This document shows positions 14,398 to 28,868 of a stretch of 64,000 nt of DNA, one piece after another (positions within the stretch are counted from its first letter, which is position 1; every line of letters starts with the position of its first letter). Origin of the DNA: Atopsyche davidsoni (Eukaryota; Arthropoda; Insecta; Trichoptera; Hydrobiosidae); the NCBI GenBank assembly GCA_022113835.1, contig JAILWY010000014.1, forward strand, positions 13,575,501 through 13,639,500, in the 5' to 3' direction. The notes under the pieces were generated by a model. The model saw only the letters and a list, made by a program, of their open reading frames with translations, did no database searches and was not told the origin of the DNA. The translations under genes were made by a program, and so were the position numbers.

Positions 14398-17300
14398 TAA
14401 AGTCGCGCCGTGATTTCTGGTTATTAACTTATGACAATTACTATAATCTGGACAGCTCGTCAAATCTTTTCGATAAAAAAAAAACATTTACTATCGTAAC
14501 TCAACAGTGAAATTTTTAAGGTTTATAAGATCACGCGGAAATATTCAATCAAACGCAACGATTTAATTTGTACATGTCTGTATCTTTTTTGATTTATCGC
14601 TTTTTTACATTATGCAGGAATTTAGTGATAATTTATATTAATTGATGTGTCATTGAATGCAGATTACCTTGTAATTACTAGGGAGAGATTGTTGTGCACG
14701 CATTACGTTACATAATTATATTAAAAGAATTTAGTGCATAGAAATGTCATTCTTAAAAGTAATTTATATTTAGCGCCTAAAGAATATGCAAGCGGCTTGA
14801 AACCTGAAAAAAACAATTATTGTTACATTGTTTATTATTCAAAGACTTTGATTATACATCAAAAATAAATGAGACTTTTAATCGTTGAATTGAATATTGA
14901 TTAAAAATATTATTTTTTTGTTGCTTAGTAGCTTGACCGTTGACTTTTGATTGGGAGGTCCACAAGTGATCAATCTCAAACTGAGTGAATCACGCCTGTT
15001 TCAGCTTGATCGAAGACGATTCGTGTGTTAATATTGCACTTTTTTGATATGAATCGTTTTTTTTATCAATTTAATTCAATTGAGTTTATGGGACGTCAAC
15101 GTTTCGTGATTTTGTATGGCCACACGTACACGATGACACCGCCCGTTAGAATTGCATCTTTTATTGAGGGAAGTTTATTGAATGGTCTATTGAAACGTCT
15201 CAATTGAGATAATGAGCCAATGAAAGTTAGTAATAAGTCATCAGATTATTTATTTGATTAAACTTTTTTTAGAATAATAACATATTCACATTCATACCGA
15301 TTAAGGAAATGTAAAATTCATTACAAGTTGTTTATCAAGAAAAAACTAGGTCGTGTCTTTTTTTCCCAACGCACTAAGATCTAAGATCATGAATCATTTT
15401 TGTACATTCATACTCTGATTCGTCGTGTGTGTATGTAGCTTAAGAATTCGCACGAATGTTTATGCCAAAATGATTAATTTCTCTTTTGATGATGTTTATA
15501 TAATTGCGAGTTGCAAATTGCGAAATCGCCTATCTCCGGAGAGCGGTTGTTTTTGCGAGTCTAGCTCCCAAATTGGACTGCAAAAAACCGCACAAGCAAT
15601 TCGTTAGTAATATTTTTGATAAATTATATAACTGGATACAGTAATGTAAGTGTCAAATCCAATTGCACACATATATATGTGTATTTAGATAAACACGTAA
15701 AAAGTGATAAAGAGGTGCCATAAATATAACCACACACGCGAATATCTTTATTAAGATGGCTTTTTTAAAATTTAAATATACGGATGGCATTTAATTAAAT
15801 TTCAATTTATTTATTTGATACTGTTCACTAGTAAGATTTTATCAGCGTAGCGACTTAAATGCAAGGGATTCCCGAGGGATCTTTCGATTCCCCATCGACC
15901 CAAAACGGACCTGCATCTTCACCAACGTGATCCTTTGAAGTTACGTGAAATTAAAGTTTACAGTACATCTAATTTTTAAAATTTAATTGTTACCAGATAA
16001 GTCATTAACGATCGATTGCCTCACATGCCAGGGCCTCCCCGTGGATTTTCCAATTCCTCATTGGCTCGCAACGGATCCGAACCTGCCCCAATATGCTTGC
16101 AGTAGTGACTAATAAGGCTCCAACGTGCCTCTTCAACGGAAACTGCTTTTTCCTCAATACAATAAATATTTATTTTATCATTAATTACTTACTTATTTTT
16201 GTAGCTTGAACAGCAGCGTTCCCTTTACTTTTATGGCCGTCACATACTTCAGTCAGGAGTGGTTATGATCATCACACAAAGACTTCCGCTCGTAATCCAA
16301 AAAAATAGCAAAGCAAAGTTTTTACTGGGTTAATTATGCTTTGAATTTCACTTCATTAGTTCCAGTGCCATGCAGTTGATTCAAAATCTAAGCAAGTTGT
16401 TTTGTTCATCGAATTTAAAGTAATCAATCAAAAAAATAATAACGAGTATATTATGTATCCTTCTTGGGTAAATTTTAATTAAAAAAAGTTTGCATAGATT
16501 GTTTAAAATATATGCTGTACTTGTCTGATCAATCCCAACTGATAATTATAAAATTAAAATGCCAAAAAGTAATAGAAAACAGTTCGTTAAAATACTTATT
16601 TGTTAATTTTGGCTTCAAATATAATGCGTAAATTTAAGTGACCTATTTATTACACACTAATCGATTTTTTGCATATCTTTTCATCAGAGCTCTTATCAAG
16701 ATTCTGATTGTCCCTGATTTGATGACAGTCATTGTTGTTTCTTTTCAATAGGAAAATAAATAAATAATTTTCATAATAATGAAAATTATCATATCTTCTT
16801 TGTGCCACAATTAAAAGTTGAAATCGACACTGAAAATGTAAATAATACGTTAATAATCTAAACCTGCGTTCTCCAACTTGCGTAAGATGAAGGCCTACTG
16901 TGATGATTTGGCACGTCCGGGATGTTACCAGGAGACGGGGCTCATCAACAATCTTGATAAAAGTTATAATTGTTCAGTAGAGTCTGCATCTCCGTAGTTA
17001 TGAAGATCACAAGGAATAGGAGAGGTTGAAGTTTCATATAGCGTGTTTGTGCCAATATAAAATTAATATTTTGATTTCATACGTGCTTTGTTTACAAGCT
17101 ATTTATTATTATTCTATATATATTATACGCGTATACATTTTTAGTTAGTATCCGATGTTTGGTTTCAGTTTCGGCCATTGCGATCTGTTCGACAGGGCAA
17201 CCTTGCATAAAAAAAAATGAGCAATCATATTTAACAACATAGTTTAAGCGTGTACTATCCGTGTCCGAGAAGAACAGCAAGTTTTTATAAATTATGTAAA

Positions 17301-20160
17301 AATATTTATTTTAATTATCTTCAAGATCAGAAATAGGAAAAGTTAAATGGAAAACCCCACTTTGATGCAGGCTTTGTGTGATTTCCCTATATGCAACAAG
17401 TCAATCGCTATTTGCTGCATCGAACCGGTTTCGTACTCAATATCTTCCATGCGGTTTTATATTTTTACGAATTTGTGTGGTTATAGATTCCTCGCTCAGA
17501 TAAATGTGTTCCGCTCGTAGTGTAAACACAAGAAAACGTTTGTACGTATTTAGCTGGACTAGTGAAACGAATTTTATTTTATTTTCCATTAAAAAAAAAA
17601 ACACACTGAAATCAATGAGACGGGATGATTTAAGTTGATATGTTTCAATATTTATGTAGAAGCTTTTTTTTTTGATCCTTGACAAAATTTATGGTCCATT
17701 GCATACAAGATATACAGTTGCGGTCACGGCGCCAAGGTTTGCTTTGTGTTATTTATTCGTTTGAATTAAGGTTATCTTCGAACAATAATAAAAATAACAG
17801 CAATTAGATTCAATTTTGCAATTGTGTCATTAATGTGCATATATGATATATATTCATCCCGACTTCACATTCTCTAGACTCATTCACATAAATTTTTATT
17901 AATTATTTGGCGTTACAATTATGTATATAAAACACGCGTAATTTAATCAGAAGCGTCCAGTTAGTTCTAAATCCGAGCAAGTACAAAATTATATATATAG
18001 GTATATCACCTTCCCGAGCAACCTTGTTTTTGGTATATTTATACCAGTCAAACGTGTAGTGAAACAAAATGTATGGAATATCCTTTCAATAGTTCATTTG
18101 ACTCGGAATTTACATAGAGCCGAGGCTTTAGATAAATTCAGCTGCATTTTTTCCGCAAGGTTGTTATACCGATCTTGCTATATCTTCGACTCAGCAAACT
18201 CGTAGACGGTTCACCTCGACGGGAAAGTGAAATCGGACTGGCAATTATTTAACAAATTATTTAAATTATGGAAAACAATATATGTCAAAACATTTTAATG
18301 ATCAGAATTATTGTTACATTGTTACAAGGAAAGTCATTGTATACTGTGTGTACAGTTTTCAATAAGCACAGGTACAACATATATAATTACTTTATTTGGA
18401 AACAAATAAATACATAAAATATTAAATGTGATTTTTGAATAATGTGAAGTATTCAGTATTTTGTTATTTCATAATTATAATAGTAAAATAATGATCTTAG
18501 TAATAAAAAATAAAAAATGCGCAGTCTGCTCGTGTCAGGTCGAGGTTCTGAAGCATTACAAGCTACCAATATGGAATTACTAAAATGTCAATGATCCGAG
18601 GGCCGTGACACAGTTTGCGAAAGCGCGCCGAAAGAATAATATTATCGTTTTCACGATGCTTGTGTGGATAAGTGACGATTATCATCATTTAGTGATGCCA
18701 GCTGTCTTATGGGATTAAGTTGGCTGTTAATTATGCATTACAGCGCCTTCTTCGGACTATTTTACTACAACATGCTATTTCCTTTTTATTTATAAATATA
18801 TTGAAAACAATTTTTAAAAAACGGCACACTAGAAATTGATTTTTGAAACGAATCATGCTAGATTTTCTTGTATCATATCATATTTTTATTTTAGCATTTA
18901 AGTTGATTAAAAAAAAAAGGTTAACCTGTTTAGTTTATAAAACACACACTGCTCATTAAAAATAAAATATTACAACTGGAAACCTACTGTGACAAATTCA
19001 TTAAAATAAAACAATCGCACTTCTTTTGTCAGATTCATGCGCGCGAAAAAATCTGACTAATCGGGCAAATACATATTAAAAGGGTCGTGATCAATTCGCG
19101 TTATTTAATTAAAATTAATAGATAGTTGCTTTATCAGAATGCAATATCTTAAATTTTACTTTGAATAAAAAACTTTGTAAAATTATCATTATTTCGTGTT
19201 AGTTGATTTGTTTGTAGAATTGTTTAATCAATTGAAAATCCTAGATAAAGTATTATTTAGGTCCGTATTGTTCAATGGTACCTTATCAAAGCGGTAATAA
19301 AATTATTATTTGGTATTAACTATAGCAATGTCACGGCCCACTCTATTGAATCTACTTTACAAACTGATAAATGTACATTCTCTATTTAATCCTAATAAAC
19401 ACAAATAGATAAATCTATTAGGTTTTCCCGGTAATTTTTATACAATCGTTTCAAACGTGACAATATAAATATTGTTGAATCGATATTCTGCTATCAATGT
19501 CTTCTAAATTCATTGATTAGACTATCTGGATAATGAAAAATGTATATGCAATGTCACGGTGTATGTGTGAAAAATCTTCTAGGACATGGTTTGAATAACA
19601 TAAAATATCTTGTCTATTTGCGACCAAAATACGTGGATACTTTTGGGTGGGTATATTAAATATCCAATTCTCAAAATCGATAACGCGGATACGTCGGCCG
19701 AGATTCTCAAAAATCAAACAGTCAGGTCGTTACTTTTAATTGTGTTTTTTTCGTATCGCTTTGAGATTACATTTTTCGCCATTTTACGACCCCCCGCTAA
19801 ATCGATAGCATTTCTTATAATCAAACAGTATCAACGCACTCCGAGAGGAGAAAATCTCTGCCGCAGTCCGACCCGAGCCGCGGTGTTGAAAGCGAATGTC
19901 GAAATCAGTATAAAGCTTCTCGCTTACTTTTAGTTTATGTTCATCCAGGACTGTTGCAAATTTCGACGGTATAATTTTCGTAACAATTATATAAACACAC
20001 GCGCCATAGCTGTGAAAACGCTTAAATACGAGAGGCCCTGCCGGAGACATGTCGTTCATCAGATTTTTTCGTCTGTACTATCGGAATGGGCTCAGGACTC
20101 AGTTCGTAACGACCAGGTCTGAAAAACTTATTAAAATATAACCTTTTGCTTCCAATTACA
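14398..20160. other. Gene-poor AT-rich stretch
   Basis: No supported gene. Two diverged copies of a short GC-richer motif lie at about 15860-15925 and 16025-16095. A T-rich, GC-patchy block at 19785-20060 keeps frames open on both strands but shows no domain. Everything else is AT-rich without assignable structure. Confidence 0.45.
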
Positions 20161-20169
20161 GAACCGATT

Positions 20170-20225
20170 CGTTGTTCAGTGGTTAGCACATTAGTTGTCT
20201 CAGAAAAGGGTTCATACTCAGATGG
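20170..20225 (+). repeat. tRNA-like SINE head
   Basis: It has an A-box-like TTCAGTGGTTAGCACATTAG at about 20175-20194 and a B-box-like GGTTCATACTC at about 20209-20219, at tRNA-like spacing. The flanks do not pair as an acceptor stem, so this is more likely the head of a tRNA-derived SINE than a tRNA gene. Similar heads occur at 33619-33690, 36950-37065 and 46219-46286. Confidence 0.4.
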
Positions 20226-20598
20226 AGCTACGTTTTTTTAATATATATTTTCTTAAGGTCCAAAAGAGAGGAACGTTTTTTTTGTGATTTTCTTGCATGC
20301 GATAAGGGAAATTCTAGCGATATGTGCCACGCAGACTTATTTTTAGACTTTTTATTTGGATCATTCAAGTTTGGGTGTCTCCAAATATTGGCCGTTAACA
20401 AATCTTCCCACGCGAGTTTTTTTTTTTTTGGTCAAAAAACTTATGAAAACCCGCCTGGTAAATATGGTATTTACCCAGTCTACCCACGCAGAGTACCATT
20501 GTTGAGATGTAGATATATATATATAATACGTGTCTCGTCGTTTCACACGTTAGTTTATGGCCGTTTTACAAGCCAATGAGGGTGACAGTGTTTTAAAC

Positions 20599-20799
20599 AG
20601 TTTACATACCATATATTATTGATTTTTGTGAAGACCGTCTCACAGGAAGTACGATTTTGCCTATACAGGTTTGATTGATTGATAATGATTAAGTACATTT
20701 TTTTTCATTTTTTTCACGATGATATTTTTCTAAGAGTTTCTTTAATCAGTTTTCAATATTTGAAAAAATGTACTTAATCATTATCAAGTTTACATACCA
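20599..20799. repeat. Inverted-repeat element flanked by 13-bp direct repeats
   Basis: Perfect inverted arms of about 25 bp lie at 20679-20703 and 20763-20787 (TTGATAATGATTAAGTACAT and its complement). A 13-bp direct repeat, AGTTTACATACCA, occurs at 20599-20611 and again at 20787-20799, the second copy abutting the right arm. It looks like a small foldback insertion, but the left direct repeat is about 68 bp from the left arm, so the boundaries are uncertain. Confidence 0.4.
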
Positions 20800-23782
20800 G
20801 CTGTGAGTTCTTTTACTCGTCATATTTTAGATGCATAGTAAAAAAAACTTCGAGAACTTCAAAAACCGCCTAAATAGTGAGACGCGATTTCAATTTTATT
20901 ATGTTTTGTTAAATTAGAATAGAAAAGAACACTAACAAAATAAAATTAGTCGCCTCGTCTAATATCAATACAGAAGGCGAACCAATGAAAACTTTGGGAT
21001 AAACCCTATACATTAAGATAAATGCAGTTTTGTATAGAATAACAAAAATATCATGACCGTAAAATCATTGGCTTTTCTTTTTTTTTTATCTAAAGCCAAC
21101 ATTGTGAAAAACATATAATTATTTTTATAAACTTGACTAATATTGATTTTAATATTGACGATGTAGTTATAGGTCGAATACGTGGTTTCTGACTCCAATC
21201 CTCATGGTGCATTTTTTTAATTAATACCTTGGATTAAAACATATATTTGAAAAAAAGATGTGGGAGAGCTGGTTTGTGGAGAAACATTAATTATTTTATG
21301 ACGGATCTAGCATACATGGAGGAAAGCTGTTGCGGTTTTAATATATAGTAAATTATTGCATTCTTAGTAGTTCACATATTGTATCCCTTCCAGTATATTT
21401 GAGATAATATCTCGTATTCAAAAACATCCGGTAGAGACATTAATATACACTAACAACCCGTTTCTGAAAGATTGATAAACTAACGAAATGGTTAACAAAT
21501 GTAGGCTGTACAGTTCAGGGATTATTATCTTGCTATTAATAATTATTTATTTCCCTGATCACAGATCTGAAATCTGAGGCGTATTGGACATTTATTTATT
21601 TAATCAGCCTTTAACTAGACGTCATTTCATCGTATACTTACTTCCTATCGGCGTTTTGTTGATATTTTCACTACCGTGTTTCGTTTTTTAATGATTTAAT
21701 CGTGTTATCGCGAAATGTTCTATGTCGTTGTTTTTAGCCGAACAATTAGCTACAAAATGGAACAGCCGAGTACTTTTTCTATGATTTAGCTGTTTAGAAA
21801 TCGCACGATTCAGATGTCACTCTGAACAATCGGTGATTGATTGCGGGAAGGTTCACATTTAATGTGATTTGAATGCTCGCAGTCGCATTAAAAAATGCCA
21901 CCGACTTAATTCTAGCGTTTTACGTGTTTATAGTTTTGGCGTAAAAAAAAACGTGACATTTTTGCACGACGGGAACATAAATAATATTTTCTTGAACGTA
22001 CCATTTTGCGTTTTTCTCACAATAAGGAGGAAAAAACCGTAACATTGTATATTTGTAAACTTCATCCGGTGTAGGTGGTCGCCATTTTGTTATGACAACA
22101 ATTCACTTTGTGCAATTTTTATTCGTGCTTAAATTTTTTTTTTTACATTTTCAGTAAGAAACTTCAGGTAGAAGATGTTCAGTGTCAAATAAATTATTAA
22201 AATGTTATTAATGTTAACAATTGGCATTTGGAACGACGAGAAAAATCTTAAAATAGATTTTTTTTAAACCTTCACTTGCTGGTTGTCGTGACTTGGCGCC
22301 TTAGCCTTTTCGACCACCTGTACTCTGTAACAGCGAGAATTTTAATCTCTATGTACAAGTGTGTAAATTAATTCAAATTGTATATGTACGATATGAAGCA
22401 TTTTATCGCGAATATAATTTCTCGATTTCCTGAAAACATATTATTTAGACAATAAGCGTATATGGGTAGAAAATGAGGATTTATTAAATATTTAATTACC
22501 GCCAGTAAGTTATTTACGTTGAATGTTAAACTTAACGGTAAAAAATTGTTTCAAATAGAAAAAAAATAATTGTTAATTATTAGGAATATCATGATTTCGG
22601 TATATATTTTTTTAACAAATCAAAATCGACACACACAATGTCAGTACAAAACGAATTCGACCAAACTGAAATAAGCGCGAGATTAATTCCATCAGTTTGA
22701 GGTTTATTTGTTCAATATATAATATTATTTTTTATTCCATTACAATCAATTTTATAATATTTAAGTAGTCTTTTTTAAAAATTATATGGTATCTATATTA
22801 TATTATTTGTATATTAATTGTATTTTCGGATGAGACATCATTGTGGTGATATTTTAAACAAACTTCTAACTTAGATAATTTGAAAGAATTTCTCATCAAC
22901 CCTCGGGAAATAATGCGAATCTGTACATTTTGTATTTCAAATAATTAAATTACCAAAATTGTCATCAGGGAAAGACCTCTGTGTTTTTGGATATTCAGAA
23001 CACAGGGAAAGACACAAAAAAACTTTGGTTTTATTAGAACATGTCATTTTGGAAAAAACATTATTTATTTTTTTGTATTATTAAGATACATCATGGAAAA
23101 AACGCTATGTAAATCATTATATCAACGAAAAACTTCCAAAATAAAGATGTGTCACAGTATGTCCCAACCACAAGACAACAAGTATACATTAATATAAAAA
23201 TCCATTTTTTTTTTGATAAAGATTCATAGCTGTCTATTTAAAACCTTATTTATGTATTATAGTTTGGAAAATATTATTATGTGAAAAAGGAAAACAAAAT
23301 TGTAATACAACAAATTTAAGAAATAAAATCAATTCAATAATCTTTCATACAAATAATAAAATTATATCGATAATTAGATATTTAAAATAAAAATATATAA
23401 CTACGAGTATGTTGTGGTTCAATGTTTACCTATATTGTTTTATTGTGTGAATTTTTAAAATTGTAAGAGTTATAATATATTTTATAAGTTTATAAGACTT
23501 TTTTTTGTAAATACGACCGACAGCTTAGAATTCAACCGCGCGTGAATCCCGTATTTAATTTTAAACAGGTGCGATTTGTTATTTCGAGTAGGAACAACGC
23601 CATTATCGTGTCGCGTCTACAGCCAACAGGTCCTCGACAAGGTGATGACTGTATCTAGTCTGACCCTGCGGTATCACATCCGGATTTTTTTATACACGGT
23701 GTTTCAAAGATATATCTTTTCCGGAAAATAATATTTTTATATTTATATAAAATTGTTTTTTTTTTTTTTTTTTTTTTTTCAG
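20800..23782. other. Upstream region of the amino acid transporter
   Basis: No coding block was found. It should contain the promoter and any 5' untranslated exon of the transporter that starts at 23793. One possible small untranslated exon lies at about 23620-23640, between an acceptor-like CTACAG and a donor-like GTGATG, but this is weak. An unusually long T run (about 23758-23780) forms the polypyrimidine tract just before the first coding exon. Confidence 0.4.
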
Positions 23783-23792
23783 ATACTTGAAA

Positions 23793-26700
23793 ATGAAGCT
23801 GAGCCAGTTTTGGGGTGCGCTGACGCGCTGCAAGACGATGCACGACGATGGGGACGGCCCGAAGTTGTCCCGCTGCCTGAACCTGGTGGACCTCACGGCT
23901 CTGGGCGTGGGCAGCACCCTCGGCCTGGGCGTGTATGTGCTGGCCGGCTCCGTGGCCAAGAGCGTCGCCGGCCCGGCTGTGTGCATTTCCTTCCTCGTCG
24001 CCGCGATAGCGTCCGCCTTCGCAGGTAGAAATATCCATATCCAAGTTTCGCCGTAATATTTGTGATGGTTGTGAGGCCACTTATATAGGGTCCCGACGCA
24101 TCCGTGAATAACGTAAACAACAATAGGGATCTCCAGAATTATTTATCTGGTGTGATTGACACAATCCAGAGGACTGTATGACATTTGGTCCGAACCCCTA
24201 CAAAAGCATTACCAAATCCTCGCAGTCAAAATTATAAAGTTTGTATAGCTCCTTCTTGTTTCCAGTCGCTATATTGTTAGTTTGGACGCTATTATTACTT
24301 CTAGACGTAAATATATTTAAAAATTATTATCGACGTGGGAAAAAGAGAAATTCTTTATTTACCACGTTATTGTTTCAAAGTTGAATTTTCAGAATGATAC
24401 ATTGTTAAAATTACACTTTTCGCTGTAAAATTAATAATCTATTAGACAATTATGGTGTAGTGGTGTCTAATACTTTCTTTAATTTTTTTCAGGCTTGTGC
24501 TACGCTGAGTTTGCATCGCGGGTGCCTAAAGCTGGTTCTGCTTACGTTTACAGCTACGTTAGCGTTGGAGAATTCATAGCATTTACTATAGGATGGAATC
24601 TAATATTGGAATATGTTATAGGTAAGAACATAGCTTACATTGCATCCCTGATTTCTCCGTGTAACAATTTTTTTTAAATGGAATAAAGTAAAGAAGTTAA
24701 TTAATGATTTTATTTGTTGTGTTATTTAACTCTATCTCGTGTTGTGATAACTTTGGTCTGGAACTCCAGGAACTGCAAGTGTTGCCAAAGGTATGAGCAA
24801 TTACATAGACGCCCTCTCCAACAACACAATGAGGGCCTTTTTTGTGGAGACCATGGGTATGGACGTCCCCTTCCTGGCTGAATACCCCGACTTCTTCGCC
24901 TTCCTCTTGGTACTGGTGATTTGCGGTGAGTAAAAACACTTGTATTATAACTTAACACATAGAGTTGACTTAACTTTTTACATTGTTAGTAACTATGTGA
25001 GGCCACACATAAGTCGTGCCATGACCTAGCTGACACCTCATACCAACATACAGTAGTTTTGAATAAAAATATATCATGGCGGGTTAGATTGCTGATGCTC
25101 ACAGACCGGTATTGGCCTACAGGCCTTAATTTGGAGACCCCTAATCTATAGGACCTTGGAGGGAGCTTGGGCCTGTTCTGGCACCTATTTATTTTTATCT
25201 TTTTTATGTGCGAGCATATGCGATGCCTTATATACAGGCAGTTTTTAATTATACATCTTTGTACATTGACACAAAAAAGATATAACAATTCTCATATGTG
25301 AAATGATAAATGCATCAAATTTAATTTATTCTGCTGTACTATTAAATGTAGCCGGTGGTTTGGTTATTTTCAACATGGTCGATTTATATTATCTGATAGG
25401 TCACATTTCAGTCTTATTTCTGACCTATCAGACAACAAAATTTGAATGTTATTAAGCATCGAAATAAATACTTTTAGTAGGATAGGTTGTGTTAAGAAAG
25501 TACCGAATTAATTAAATTTTCTTTTAGTAATCAGGATGATAAATATATTCATCTGCCAATGTATATGTAAAAACTAATATTTTACTTCTTGCTTTCTACC
25601 AACAACTTTCCAGAGATATAGTCAGATGTTTATTCGATTCTTTATTTAGTAAAGGTTAAGATTTTTATGAGAATTTATACTTTTCCTGATATGTTATGAT
25701 ATGATATGATATGTTGACCGTGCACGCTATCTTAATTTATTTGTCAATCATAATCATGTTTTATTAACCGCAATGATTTTTATTGTGTGTGTATGTAAAT
25801 TTTCAGTTCTGCTGGCTGTTGGGGTAAAGGAATCGACAAGACTGAACAATGTTTTTACTGCCCTCAATCTGATAACGGTTCTAATTGTCATAGTCGCTGG
25901 AGCAACCAAAGGTATTAAATCCATCTTTACGATTACCCATTATAAAACGTGCAATAAAGCATACAGCAAACAGTAACTGAATAAATTCATATAACTCGTA
26001 AGTGTCCAATTAAAATATTATATCATAATACAATTGACACTATCCTAAAATCTTTCGATTTTCTCTTAACTTTGGTTAAGTTTTTTTGAGACTATTCAAA
26101 TCCTGGGGTAGAGTTTATTTTTTTAAAGTAAAAAATCTCTCTAATATTTGTTTTCTGTAATTTCCATTATTATATTAGATTATTTAATAAAAAATAGGCT
26201 GTAATTGCTTTGAATTACTTTTTAACTACTACTACTTCCACATAGTGTATGGTTAAAAACTTCCCAAATCTTGAAATGTCAAAAAAAAGCATAAACTGTT
26301 TATCGATACAAAATTAATTTGTAAAATATTCCGATTTCAGCTGATGTTAAAAACTGGCAGATTAATGTGGATAACATCACAGAGGAGTTTCGTCATGATG
26401 CAGGATTGGGAGGCTTCATGCCCTTTGGGTTTGCCGGAGTCATGGCGGGAGCTGCCAAGTGCTTCTTCGGCTTTGTCGGATTTGACTGCGTCGCCACAAC
26501 CGGCGAGGAAGCAATAAACCCCCAAAAGAATATTCCCCTCTCCATTGTGATTTCGCTGATCATCATATTCTGTGCGTACTTTGGCATTTCAACTGTTCTC
26601 ACCATGATGTGGCCCTACTATCTGCAGGTTTGCTATGATTTTTCAAAAATTTTGCTGGAACGAACTATTGAATTCACCTTTTCTGTATTATATAATAAGG

Positions 26701-28868
26701 AGACCATTATTATTTGTGGACGGCCCAAACAATCAGATGCTTGTAAATAAATCTCTTGAATTATATGCAATAATATATATATATATATATATATAAATAA
26801 GTTTACAAATCTCTCAATTTCTTTTGTTTCAGAACGCCGATGCTCCATTCCCTCATGTATTCAGTGAAACGGGTATGCCGGTAATAAAATGGATTGTGAC
26901 AATCGGAGCCATATTCGCGCTGTGTACCAGCCTCTTGGGATCCATGTTCCCCCTCCCCAGGGTTCTCTACGCTATGGGAAATGATGGTGTCCTCTTCAGG
27001 ACTCTGGCCACCATCAACCAAAAAACATTGACTCCAATCCTTGCTACTATTATATCTGGATTGTTAGCAGGTATTATCATAAATATTTAGGATACTGTGG
27101 ATAGTTTTGAAAATCATTAAAAAGGTTTTTTGATGAACATATGTTGACTTGTTGACTTATTAGTTAAAATTATAGTCTTGACCAAAAGTTCAACGATTCA
27201 ATCCTCATCTCAATAGAATTTTTTTAAATTAGTGCAATTAGACTCGGCTGATTTAATTCGCATGGCATATTCTGTTCTTTGGTATTATTAGTCATAGAAT
27301 TTATTTTCATTTTCCTTTGAGATAACGTTTATTATTTTGTTTACAGGAATTATGGCGACTTTGTTCAATTTAAATCAGTTGATTGACATGATGTCCATCG
27401 GAACACTTATGGCTTACACCATTGTCGCTATCAGTGTTTTAATCTTGAGGTATGAAGAAGAAGTCAGTCAAAAATATTTGGAATCATCGCTTGGAAAAAT
27501 TGTGACTACCCCAGCCCAGGTCATGAAGCAAATGTTCAATCTGAATAGGTTGAAGGAGTCAACGGTGCTGTCAGCTAACATTACCAAAATAAGCACATGT
27601 TTATTCTGTAAGCACGAAAAGTACTTTCTGCTGTTTTTATTCAAATTTATGTTTGCTCGTTTTAAAATAATTATGTGATCTTCTAATATCACAACCACTA
27701 GATTATCAAGAGAAAAAAAAATCTTTTTCCTTGCAGTTTTGATGACGTTGGTGTTTTGCACAAGTCTCGTATGGGTGTCCGGAATCGCATGGACTGTAAC
27801 TATCTCCATTTTTGGTGCACTCCTGATTGTCTTTTTCATCATTATTGCTCGTCAACCAATGAAAGTAGTTGATTTAGCATTTAAGGTATGTTAAATCCAT
27901 GATTTGTACACGGTAGGAAACCTGTAATACATTACTCTACGGTAGGGATATTGCAAAGAATGGATTATCTTAAACACCTCAAATATGTATAAATGTGTTA
28001 AAAATATTTCACATCAAATACATATTTTTTTATGTAAAAACATTGTATATGCGATAATACTCCACTATGATTTTACTAATAGAAATAAATTGATATGTTT
28101 CAGGTTCCTCTGGTCCCATTGATTCCATGCATTAGTATTGTGATGAACTTATATTTGATGGTACAACTGGATACGGAAACATGGATTCGATTTGCTGTAT
28201 GGATAATAATAGGTACAAAAATTCTTTTAATTTAATTAATTATTAACTAACAAAATGCAGTATGAAAGACTAGTGATTTTTCATGATGGAACAGATAAAA
28301 AGTTAGTGTGAGCTTTATATTTTGTAAAAGAATACATAAAATACGCTACAAAGGTTGCGAGTCCCTGAACTGCTCTCATCCTAATGCAGGCCTGACTTTG
28401 GTCAATAAACTTTCAACTTCCATCCTTATTTTTAGAGAAAACTTACATCTTGGACTGCTTTTTTAACTGAATGTGTTATTTGTAAAGCGGGGTATAACTG
28501 TATACCTTATACAGTAATACCCTGCTTTACGGGAGGGATTCGTTCCGGAGAAAATCACGTTAAGTGAAATTCGCATATATCGGGGTTTACGATTAAACAT
28601 ACATACATAGTCATAACTTAATACAAAAAAAAACGAACGGGGTCGCGTAAAGCGGGGTATTACTGTAGTTATAAAATTTCATATTCAAATTATTATATCT
28701 TACATTTTGTTTATTTTAGGATACATCATATACTTTTGCTATGGTATTCGCCACAGTTCAGAAGGAGAATATAGGAAAGTGAACAATAACAAGACAGAAC
28801 ATGAAAATCCACCAGGATATGAACATCAAGTAGCCAATAAGAGTGATAAGCAAATGACCAAGTTTTGA
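23793..28868 (+). CDS. Cationic amino acid transporter (SLC7 CAT family)
   Basis: A plasma-membrane carrier expected to take up arginine and lysine, from the group that includes mammalian CAT-1 and Drosophila slimfast. Coding exons: 23793-24024, 24493-24621, 24770-24925, 25807-25911, 26341-26627, 26833-27070, 27347-27607, 27737-27885, 28104-28212, 28720-28868. They join in frame to 604 aa, the usual length for a 14-helix CAT. Visible family signatures are [15 protein letters not shown] in helix 1, [16 protein letters not shown] with the conserved glutamate of the transport site (about E83), [68 protein letters not shown] and [11 protein letters not shown]. The start chosen is the first ATG after an acceptor at 23782. 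The first exon is markedly GC-richer than the introns. The C-terminal tail is short and polar. Family assignment is firm; which paralogue it is cannot be told here. Confidence 0.95.
25392..25432. repeat. Perfect 12-bp hairpin in transporter intron 3
   Basis: TCTGATAGGTCA at 25392-25403 is repeated as its exact complement at 25421-25432 with a 17-base loop. It may be the core of an old MITE or a structured intronic element. No terminal repeats or target duplication are recognisable. Confidence 0.45.
26771..26795. repeat. TA dinucleotide microsatellite
   Basis: A run of about 12 TA units in intron 5 of the amino acid transporter. Confidence 0.85.
28512..28665. mobile_element. Mariner/pogo-type MITE, 154 bp
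   Basis: It lies in the last intron of the transporter. The ends are near-perfect 20-bp inverted repeats, CAGTAATACCCTGCTTTACG on the left and the complement of CAGTAATACCCCGCTTTACG on the right, flanked by TA on both sides (28510-28511 and 28666-28667) as expected for Tc1/mariner-superfamily insertion. It has no coding capacity. A longer relative in the other orientation is at 33168-33560. Confidence 0.85.

Noticed and set aside
23655..24123. Several overlapping minus- and plus-strand frames around the first transporter exon
   Set aside because: They are shadows of the GC-rich exon 23793-24024. Only the plus frame beginning [11 protein letters not shown] continues in phase into nine further conserved exons.
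25680..25715. ATGATATG tandem stretch as a functional site
   Set aside because: It is a short simple repeat (TATGA units) in an intron, with nothing to suggest a role.
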